Source: Lentimicrobiaceae bacterium (GTDB lineage Bacteria > Bacteroidota > Bacteroidia > Bacteroidales > Lentimicrobiaceae). From it: 5,092 bases of DNA. Below are positions 1 through 5,092 of the stretch, piece after piece. Location: assembly GCA_028697695.1 (NCBI GenBank), contig JAQVEI010000215.1, positions 1 through 5,092 of the forward strand, given 5' to 3'. The notes below the pieces were generated by a model. That model was given only the letters and a program-made list of their open reading frames with translations. It was not told the origin of the DNA and ran no database searches. A program made the translations under genes and the position numbers. Position 1 is the stretch's first letter. Each line of letters opens with the position of its first letter.

Positions 1-1
1 T

Positions 2-1087
2 CTTCTTATTCCGCTTGGAATTTCATATTACACTTTCCAGGCGCTGGGATACCTGATCCGTATCAACCGAAAGGCGGAAAAAGCAGAGCCAAATTTTGTG
101 CACTTTGCCAATTACATGATTTTCTTCCCGAAGTTTCTGGCTGGGCCGGTAGAAAGATCCGCCCATTTCTTACCCCAGGTTAACCGAAAAATCAGCTTCT
201 CACAAGAAAATATAAGCGCCGGGTTGCGACTTTTTTTATGGGGAATGTTTAAAAAGGTTGTGCTTGGCGACAATCTTGCCGGGCCGGTGCAATTAGTTTT
301 CAGTAATGTAGAGAGTTATTCAGGGGTTCCGCTTATGTTGGTTTTTGTGGTGCAAACATTACATTTGTACTGCGACTTCTCGGGTTATACTGATATGGCG
401 CTTGGTATTGCCCGCGTATTTGGTATTCAACTCATCGATAACTTTAACCGGCCGTTTTTTGCCAAAACAGTTGGCGAATTCTGGAGAAGATGGCATATCT
501 CTTTGAGTTCATGGTGTAATGATTTTATTTACAACCCTTTTATTATAAAATATCGCCGGTTTGGAAACCAGGCTGCCATTACCGGTATTTTCCTTACTTT
601 TTTTGTGATTGGAATATGGCATGGAGCCAACTGGACTTTTGTTGTAGTAGGTCTGCTTCAGGGACTAGCCATAAGCTATGAATTTATTACACGTAAAAAC
701 CGCATGCGCTTGCTTTCCAGAATCAACCCTGCTGTAACGGCAACTTTCAGCCGCCTTTTGGTGTTTCTCTTCTTTTGTTTGACCCTGGTTTTCTTTAATT
801 CAAGAGATATTCACGATGCCTTGTATTTTATCACCCATATGTTTAAAGATGTTGAATTAAAATTTAGCGGCAACAAGCTCATCTATAATTCAGCAGCTTT
901 TTTGCTGGCTTTAACCGGCGTAGTGGTTTTGATGCTTCTGGAATATTTTGAAGAAAAAAAGATTAGTGCTACTGAATTCTTCCTTAAACAACCGCGGTGG
1001 ATTCGTTGGAGTGGATATTATTTGGTTATAGCCATGATATTTTATTTTAGTGGATCAGGTAGCACTTTTGTTTATTTGCAATTTTAA
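2..1087 (+). CDS. MBOAT family membrane-bound O-acyltransferase (AlgI/DltB-like), 5'-truncated by the window edge
   Basis: This is a polytopic inner-membrane acyltransferase that moves an acyl group (often acetyl) across or onto an exported glycan. The frame is open from base 2, and the 32 codons before the first possible internal start (GTG at 98) already encode the family's conserved block (PLGISYYTFQALGYLI). The true start is therefore upstream, and GTG 98 should not be taken as the start. About 361 residues are visible of a usual 450-520. Seen in order: the FFPKFLAGPVERS block, a hydrophobic region with YCDFSGYTDMALG, the EFWRRWHISLSSW block (His codon 494-496), and GIWHGANW with the invariant putative catalytic His at 620-622. 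Several membrane segments follow, and the protein ends in an aromatic YLQF tail typical of the family. The next gene starts 21 bp downstream and is a plausible SGNH partner. The acyl donor and the glycan acceptor cannot be read from the sequence. Confidence 0.95.
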   Translation, partial: LLIPLGISYYTFQALGYLIRINRKAEKAEPNFVHFANYMIFFPKFLAGPVERSAHFLPQVNRKISFSQENISAGLRLFLWGMFKKVVLGDNLAGPVQLVFSNVESYSGVPLMLVFVVQTLHLYCDFSGYTDMALGIARVFGIQLIDNFNRPFFAKTVGEFWRRWHISLSSWCNDFIYNPFIIKYRRFGNQAAITGIFLTFFVIGIWHGANWTFVVVGLLQGLAISYEFITRKNRMRLLSRINPAVTATFSRLLVFLFFCLTLVFFNSRDIHDALYFITHMFKDVELKFSGNKLIYNSAAFLLALTGVVVLMLLEYFEEKKISATEFFLKQPRWIRWSGYYLVIAMIFYFSGSGSTFVYLQF

Positions 1088-1108
1088 AATGATATAAATG
1101 ACCATATC

Positions 1109-2107
1109 ATGAAAAAGTATTTTTTTAGAGGATTGTTATTTGCTATACCGCTAATCCTTTATGTTTTGTTTATTGTTGTTGTTGATCCCTATGAATTCAT
1201 CAATGTTTTTCATGTAATTCCCGCGAAAGAAAAATTCAGGGTAATTCAGCGTACCGATGAAAGCAGTCCCCGTGGCAATATTCTATGGAAAGCCATTCAC
1301 TTTAAGCGGAACCCCGTGCCCAACATCATTATTGGCGACTCTCAGGGAAAAGACATTGATGTGGCACTGATAGACAGCATTACCGGTGATAAATACTATA
1401 ACCTGTGTGCACCCGGCTCCAGTTATGAAACCATGTTTGATATGTTTTGGTTTGCGGCTGAACAAATCAAACTTGAGAAAGTGTATTTTCAGGTTGCATT
1501 TATGAATTATAATGCCAACCGGCAATACAATCTGTTTTATTTTGCAACCGATTACTTTAAACGACCCTATGAGTACTTTACTACGCGCGATATATTTTTT
1601 GATGCAGCCGCCAATGTGGCCTGGGCGGTAGGCCGCCATCCATATATTGTTGAGCGTTCTTATGAATATTTGGGTCCACAGGCTATGGAAAATCTGGCAC
1701 GTTCCAGACTTAACCTGTTTTTCGAAAAATATGTATATCCTGAAAGCTACAAAGCTGAATTCATGAGGATTAAATCCTATTGCGAAGAGAATAAAATACA
1801 GTTGTATTTTGTTGTCATGCCCGTATACAAAGGTGTGGACAACTATTTAAAGGAGAAAAGCATGGTTGCCGACAAGGTAAGGTTTCTTCAGGATATAAAT
1901 AGTTACGGAAACACTATTAACCTGGATAAATTAACCTATCTGAAGCAGGACAGGGACAATTTTATAGACTACTTTCATCCCACTCATACCATAATAGATG
2001 CCGTTACCCGAATTATATGGAGTGATGAATATATTAACGGCCATAAAAACTCACCGGCCGCCACTATCCTTCAACAAGATCAGTTGTCGGACAGAGGTTC
2101 TGAATGA
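1109..2107 (+). CDS. Membrane-anchored SGNH/GDSL-like protein, probable partner of the upstream MBOAT acyltransferase
   Basis: This 332-aa protein probably acts on the outer face of the inner membrane, as AlgJ/AlgX or DltD do beside their MBOAT partners. A short basic start is followed by one hydrophobic segment (about residues 8-25) with no lipobox Cys, so an uncleaved signal anchor is likely. The rest is soluble. Putative SGNH elements are IIIGDSQG (Ser78 nucleophile), NLCAPGSS (98-105, the second block, with Asn98 and Gly103) and DYFH (Asp287, His290, a DxxH dyad). The ATG at 1109 is the only sensible start: the MBOAT stop TAA (1085-1087) is in the same frame, and no ATG, GTG or TTG lies between. 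No Shine-Dalgarno is evident. The 21-bp gap to the MBOAT gene suggests one transcript. Overall similarity to named AlgJ or DltD proteins is not obvious by eye. The SGNH call rests on motif order and context, and the protein could be annotated simply as hypothetical. Confidence 0.8.
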   Translation: MKKYFFRGLLFAIPLILYVLFIVVVDPYEFINVFHVIPAKEKFRVIQRTDESSPRGNILWKAIHFKRNPVPNIIIGDSQGKDIDVALIDSITGDKYYNLCAPGSSYETMFDMFWFAAEQIKLEKVYFQVAFMNYNANRQYNLFYFATDYFKRPYEYFTTRDIFFDAAANVAWAVGRHPYIVERSYEYLGPQAMENLARSRLNLFFEKYVYPESYKAEFMRIKSYCEENKIQLYFVVMPVYKGVDNYLKEKSMVADKVRFLQDINSYGNTINLDKLTYLKQDRDNFIDYFHPTHTIIDAVTRIIWSDEYINGHKNSPAATILQQDQLSDRGSE

Positions 2108-2337
2108 TGGTATCCAATTGAAGTTTCAGTAAAAAGAGCGGTGTTTTTAAATTTTGCGGTATAGCCATTTTTACCTCGTCTTTTGCCCACTCATTAACCA
2201 AGGATAAGCGGATCTCCTTGCCTTAATCAAGCTTATCCACCTTTAAGTTGAGTTATCGGTGCTTTTGTAAAGGAGTGTACGGGAAAATGAGTTTTTTTGC
2301 ACCTGACTCTACGCCCCAATTAAATGATGAAACTAAG
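2108..2337. other. Convergent intergenic region with overlapping inverted repeats
   Basis: This 230-bp gap lies between the 3' ends of two convergent genes. It contains a perfect 8-bp inverted repeat (GGATAAGC at 2202-2209, GCTTATCC at 2231-2238). A second, overlapping 6-bp repeat (CAAGGA at 2199-2204, TCCTTG at 2215-2220) cannot form at the same time. Neither stem is followed by a convincing T-run on either strand, so I do not call a Rho-independent terminator. No complete gene of convincing quality was found here. Confidence 0.6.
2202..2238. repeat. Perfect 8-bp inverted repeat between convergent operons
   Basis: GGATAAGC and its exact reverse complement GCTTATCC flank a 21-nt loop. The placement downstream of both convergent genes would suit a transcript-end or mRNA-stabilising hairpin for either. 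The missing T-tract and the long loop make intrinsic termination doubtful. Confidence 0.45.
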
Positions 2338-3795
2338 CTAAAACCTGGATTTCTTGCCGGCAGCATTAAAGCCTAGTTGGGTATCGAACACTACTTTGGC
2401 CGGCACTTTTGCCGCGGCGAGTTTCGTGGCACAATGCTGTCTGATGTCGTCTTCCCGGAAATGTGCTATATCGCTCTCGTTTACATACACTATGGCCTTT
2501 AAGGCTTCCCCTGTTATGTCATCGGTTTCGGCAACTATTGAGCAGTCAATCACTCCCGGATAGGTAACTATTACCGATTCAATTTCTTTCGGGCTGATGC
2601 GGATGCCTCTTACTTTTATGATTTCTTTGGCCCTGGATTGCATGTAAATATACCCGTCTTCGTCTACTGTCGCCATATCGCCGGTATATAACCAGCCCTG
2701 TTTTATGGTTTCAGCCGTTGCTTTTTCATCCTTAAAGTAACCTTTCATTATATTTTCCCCTCTGGCAATAATTTCGCCTGTAACGCCCGGTTCAACAGCT
2801 TTACCCTGCTCATCAACCACTTTAAGCTCAACACCGGGTATGCCTTTGCCTAAAGAACCCAAACGCTTTTCAAGTTCTTCGGGCGGAAGGTATGATAAGC
2901 GCGCAGTGGCTTCGGTTTGTCCGTACATCACATAAAATTTAATCTCAGGAAATGCTTCAGTAAATTCTTCGATAAAAGCATTGTGCAGTTTGCCACCCGC
3001 CTGTGTTACGTATCTTAATGTTTCGAAACGCGTTTTTTTAAAATCTTTGGTTTTACGGAGCAAAATCTGAAAATGACTGGGTACACCTGCAAAGCCGGTG
3101 CATTTGTAACGGTTAAGGTCATCAATAACACTGCCGATAAATATAAAGGAGTTGTTCATGTGCACTGCACCGCCAACACGCAGGTGGGTATGCAATAGCG
3201 ACAATCCATAGCAATAATAAAAAGGCATGACCACTTCAATAATGTCATTTTCTGTAAGATGCAGGTATGAAATAATGGAATTTGTATTGGCGATAATATT
3301 GCGGTGCGTAATCATAACACCTTTTTGTTCACCGGTTGAACCTGAGGTAAAAATAATTTCAGCCAGGCGCTGTTCGTCAAAATCCGGAGCAACTGCCATC
3401 TCCACTGTATCAGATGTACACCATTGATTTACCGTATCGTTATTCCATACCGTAAATGGGTAACTTTCAAACCGTTTTGTGAACCGTTTACTGATAAAGG
3501 CCAGGGAAGCATTTGTCTTATGCAGCACTTTATCCAGGTTTTCCGGCTCAATGGCCGGGTTAAGCGGAATACAAATATTGCCGGATTTAATGATGGCCAG
3601 ATAGGCCACAATGCAAAATATTGAATTTTCACTCAATAGCAGGATTTGCTTGTCTTCACCGTATCGTTGGTGAAGGATAGTGGCGGTTTGGTACACCTGT
3701 TTGCGAAGTTCCGGGTAGGTAATACTTTCGCGTCCGACCACCGCTTCTTTTTGCAGTGAACCCGAATGTTCAAAAAAATAATCAATTACATTCAT
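2338..3795 (-). CDS. Class I adenylate-forming enzyme (acyl-CoA synthetase / AMP-acid ligase type)
   Basis: This cytoplasmic ATP-dependent ligase activates a carboxylic acid as acyl-AMP and then loads it onto a thiol (CoA or a carrier protein). The core motifs of the superfamily are present: the P-loop-like FTSGSTGEQKGV (149-160), YGQTEA (291-296), WLYTGDM (368-374), the hinge region RAKEIIKVRGIRISPKEIE (388-406), and the C-terminal lysine motif AGKKSRF (Lys481). Its 485 aa is near the usual length, although the chain stops only four residues after Lys481, which is short. The A4 region reads PFYYCYGLSLLHTH rather than the FDxS of amino-acid-activating domains. A plain acyl or aryl acid is therefore more likely than an alpha-amino acid, which argues against a DltA-type D-alanine ligase. 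The start at 3795 gives a normal N-terminus (NVIDYFFEH) and lies 12 bp after the NadE-like stop, so the two genes are almost certainly co-transcribed. The substrate is unknown. Confidence 0.93.
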   Translation of the reverse strand: MNVIDYFFEHSGSLQKEAVVGRESITYPELRKQVYQTATILHQRYGEDKQILLLSENSIFCIVAYLAIIKSGNICIPLNPAIEPENLDKVLHKTNASLAFISKRFTKRFESYPFTVWNNDTVNQWCTSDTVEMAVAPDFDEQRLAEIIFTSGSTGEQKGVMITHRNIIANTNSIISYLHLTENDIIEVVMPFYYCYGLSLLHTHLRVGGAVHMNNSFIFIGSVIDDLNRYKCTGFAGVPSHFQILLRKTKDFKKTRFETLRYVTQAGGKLHNAFIEEFTEAFPEIKFYVMYGQTEATARLSYLPPEELEKRLGSLGKGIPGVELKVVDEQGKAVEPGVTGEIIARGENIMKGYFKDEKATAETIKQGWLYTGDMATVDEDGYIYMQSRAKEIIKVRGIRISPKEIESVIVTYPGVIDCSIVAETDDITGEALKAIVYVNESDIAHFREDDIRQHCATKLAAAKVPAKVVFDTQLGFNAAGKKSRF

Positions 3796-3807
3796 GCCGG
3801 GATAACT

Positions 3808-4797
3808 TTAAAGATTAACCGGAAAATAATAGGGATTGGCCCGTAGATATTCTGTGGTTTTTTGTTTACGTGCAAAGTTTCCAAAAATGATGTTCACTTC
3901 TTCGGTAGTCATCCCCATAACAGGGGCTACTTCCTCAGCGGAGTACGCGTTCTCATAAGCGTACCACATGGGATCCATAATGCTGAAGGGCAGTTGATAA
4001 AAGAACTCTTCCTGGGTTTGCTCAGCACTGTAAGTGTCGGTGGTTGGAACGCGGTCGATAATTTCATGGGGAACATCCAGGTAGGCTGCCAACTGGTAAA
4101 CCTGAGTCTTGTAAAGATTTGCCTGTGGATATATATCAGCTCCTCCATCACCATATTTTACGAAAAATCCCTGATCGATTTCGTGCTTGTTGGCAGTACC
4201 TATGACCATATAATGCATTTTTTCGGCATAATAATAAACCATGGACATACGGCAGCGCTGCTTAAAGTTGGATGCAGCCACTATTTGCAGATACTCCTGT
4301 ACAGGAATGATCTTGCTGTGTTGCTTGCCTGATTCATCAATAACCGTAAGATAAAATACCGGGGGGAGTTTTTGGTCGAGTCCGCTCTTGTTTAAACCGA
4401 TTTTTGACTTCCAGGTCTTTGGATTAAAGTCGGGAAATACTCTTTGTATGGCTTCATCTCTTCTTTCGTAACATTTAAAGCCTTCAAGTGCCGGTCTGAT
4501 GTTTTCTACCACCGCTTTCACTCCGTATTGGGCTGCCAGTCGCGAAGCCATAGTTTCGCTGTCGGGATTGGAATCCTTTTCAGGCATCATCACACCAAAT
4601 ACCCTTTCAGGGCCAAGATATTTGGCTGCCAATGCCAATGATACGGATGAGTCGATGCCTCCACTGATTCCAATGACCGCACCCCGACGCTTGTATTCAT
4701 AAAATATTTGTTCTTTTAACATCTCACCCAACTCGTCGGCCAGCTTTTCGATGTTTTCAATCTTTAGAATATCTTTACTAAATGGTTTCCTGCTCAT
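3808..4797 (-). CDS. NadE-like ATP-pyrophosphatase (annotated as NAD+ synthase; possible amide-forming paralogue)
   Basis: The fold is that of ammonia-dependent NAD+ synthetase, which adenylates the carboxylate of NaAD and replaces AMP with ammonia. Visible motifs are the PP-loop SGGIDSS (45-51), the QRCRM block (180-184), GTANKHE (200-206), FVKYGDGGAD (212-221), LYKTQV (228-233) and PTTD (251-254). There is no N-terminal nitrilase (glutaminase) domain, so ammonia must be free or come from a separate amidotransferase. At 329 aa it is longer than typical stand-alone NadE (about 270-275). The extra length lies mostly in a central insert (about 118-168), which in canonical NadE is a short link before the Arg-rich block, and in a C-terminal extension. 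Where many NadE proteins have GQTDE, this one has EQTQEE (259-264). Tight coupling to an adenylating ligase beside MBOAT/SGNH genes suggests a glycan-locus paralogue that amidates another carboxylate. A real NAD+ synthase remains possible, so I give no symbol. Confidence 0.88.
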   Translation of the reverse strand: MSRKPFSKDILKIENIEKLADELGEMLKEQIFYEYKRRGAVIGISGGIDSSVSLALAAKYLGPERVFGVMMPEKDSNPDSETMASRLAAQYGVKAVVENIRPALEGFKCYERRDEAIQRVFPDFNPKTWKSKIGLNKSGLDQKLPPVFYLTVIDESGKQHSKIIPVQEYLQIVAASNFKQRCRMSMVYYYAEKMHYMVIGTANKHEIDQGFFVKYGDGGADIYPQANLYKTQVYQLAAYLDVPHEIIDRVPTTDTYSAEQTQEEFFYQLPFSIMDPMWYAYENAYSAEEVAPVMGMTTEEVNIIFGNFARKQKTTEYLRANPYYFPVNL

Positions 4798-4831
4798 ATT
4801 TATGATTTTTGATATTGTTTTCGGATTTTCA

Positions 4832-4839
4832 CAAATATA
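4832..4839 (-). promoter_or_regulatory. Candidate Bacteroidota -7 promoter box (TATATTTG)
   Basis: On the - strand this reads TATATTTG, an exact match to the Bacteroidota sigma-ABfr -7 consensus TAnnTTTG. It lies about 35 nt upstream of the NadE-like ATG, which would give a short leader of roughly 25-30 nt. No clear TTTG -33 element is seen at the expected spacing, so the call rests on the -7 box and its position alone. Confidence 0.42.
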
Positions 4840-5056
4840 AACATAAATCCGGGATGAATGATTAGTGTGGATTAAAAAAATGAATATGAAAGTTTAAATG
4901 TAATATGTTATCTTCTGTAAAATGGGTAGATTAAAATTATTTTTGAAGCAGTTCTTTCATTTGCAGTTTATTTCGATCACTGAAATTTTTACATTCCTTT
5001 TAGGGTAACCCTGGCAACACTTTGCCGGAAAAGCAGGTATTTTATTGCTCCGGCGA

Positions 5057-5092
5057 TATATAAAAGAGACTGTTTCACTTAAGTAACAGCCT
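5057..5092 (-). terminator. Terminator-like hairpin for a - strand gene to the right of the window
   Basis: Read on the - strand, AGGCTGTT (5085-5092) and AACAGTCT (5067-5074) pair over 8 positions with one G-U wobble. The loop contains a self-complementary ACTTAAGT. The stem is followed by CTTTTATATA, a modest T-rich tail. This fits a Rho-independent terminator ending a gene outside the window and insulating the NadE-like operon. On the + strand the same stem has an A-C mismatch and its downstream flank is cut off, so bidirectional use cannot be judged. Confidence 0.42.

Larger units (their letters stand above)
4798..5092. other. Upstream region of the NadE-like/ligase operon
   Basis: This stretch of 295 bp is AT-rich and I recognise no gene in it. 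It contains a candidate -7 element close to the NadE-like start and a terminator-like hairpin at the window edge. Between them lie a short palindrome (AGGGT-A-ACCCT, 5002-5012) and an imperfect hairpin (5024-5054). Having a terminator followed by a promoter on the - strand is consistent with the NadE-like gene being first in its operon. Confidence 0.6.

Noticed and set aside
98..1087. GTG at 98 as the start of the acyltransferase gene
   Set aside because: The frame stays open to the window edge and the 32 upstream codons encode conserved MBOAT sequence, so the gene begins outside the window.
1098..1112. Four-codon leader ORF (MTIS) whose TGA overlaps the SGNH start ATG
   Set aside because: The ATGA overlap could couple translation, but such a tiny ORF has no ribosome binding site and is easily explained by chance.
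1283..1639. 118-codon open frame on the - strand inside the SGNH gene
   Set aside because: It lies fully antisense to a well-supported gene, has no recognisable motif, and its composition fits a codon-shadow frame.
2258..2303. GGTGC/GCACC pair flanking a T-run as a ligase terminator
   Set aside because: Only 5 bp pair across a 36-nt loop, and the T-run lies inside the structure rather than after it.
2..3795. A true dlt (D-alanylation) operon
   Set aside because: The ligase lacks the amino-acid-type A4 motif, no DltC-like carrier is present, and the genes are convergent rather than in dltABCD order.
3862..4332. 156-codon open frame on the + strand inside the NadE-like gene
   Set aside because: It is antisense to conserved NadE motifs and has no recognisable domain. 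It is explained as a shadow of the real gene.
4938..4945. TATTTTTG on the + strand as a second TAnnTTTG promoter
   Set aside because: It has no -33 element and no + strand gene follows within the window. Such matches are expected by chance in AT-rich DNA.
5024..5054. Imperfect hairpin (GCCGGA-AAA-GCA / TGCTCCGGC) as a terminator or riboswitch
   Set aside because: It has a 3-nt bulge and no T-run on either strand, and it matches no RNA family I recognise.

Overview
The window looks like part of a surface-polysaccharide modification locus from a Bacteroidota genome. I infer the phylum from the moderately AT-rich DNA, starts that lack Shine-Dalgarno sequences, a TAnnTTTG-type -7 box upstream of one operon, and the general look of the proteins. 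Genus and species cannot be read from the sequence.

Layout: two short operons point at each other. On the left (+ strand) is the 3' part of a membrane-bound O-acyltransferase gene (MBOAT, AlgI/DltB type) whose start lies outside the window. It is followed 21 bp later by a membrane-anchored SGNH/GDSL-like protein with a GDSQ serine motif and a C-terminal DxxH motif. On the right (- strand) is a NadE-like ATP-pyrophosphatase of 329 aa, followed 12 bp later by a 485-aa class I adenylate-forming enzyme (acyl-CoA synthetase/AMP-acid ligase type). A 230-bp convergent gap (2108-2337) holds overlapping inverted repeats but no obvious terminator. The 295-bp right end (4798-5092) carries a candidate promoter for the - strand operon. 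At the very edge it also has a terminator-like hairpin that probably ends a - strand gene lying further right.

How the genes may work together (inference): MBOAT plus SGNH proteins are the standard pair for adding acyl groups to an exported glycan (alginate AlgI/AlgJ/AlgX, teichoic acid DltB/DltD). An adenylating enzyme can activate a carboxylic acid for such a transfer. A NadE-type domain adenylates a carboxylate and replaces AMP with ammonia, giving an amide. Its tight coupling to an acyl ligase suggests a paralogue that makes an unusual amidated or acylated building block rather than housekeeping NAD+, but this is unproven. No acyl carrier protein gene is visible. No RNA genes, CRISPR arrays, insertion sequences or phage genes were recognised.
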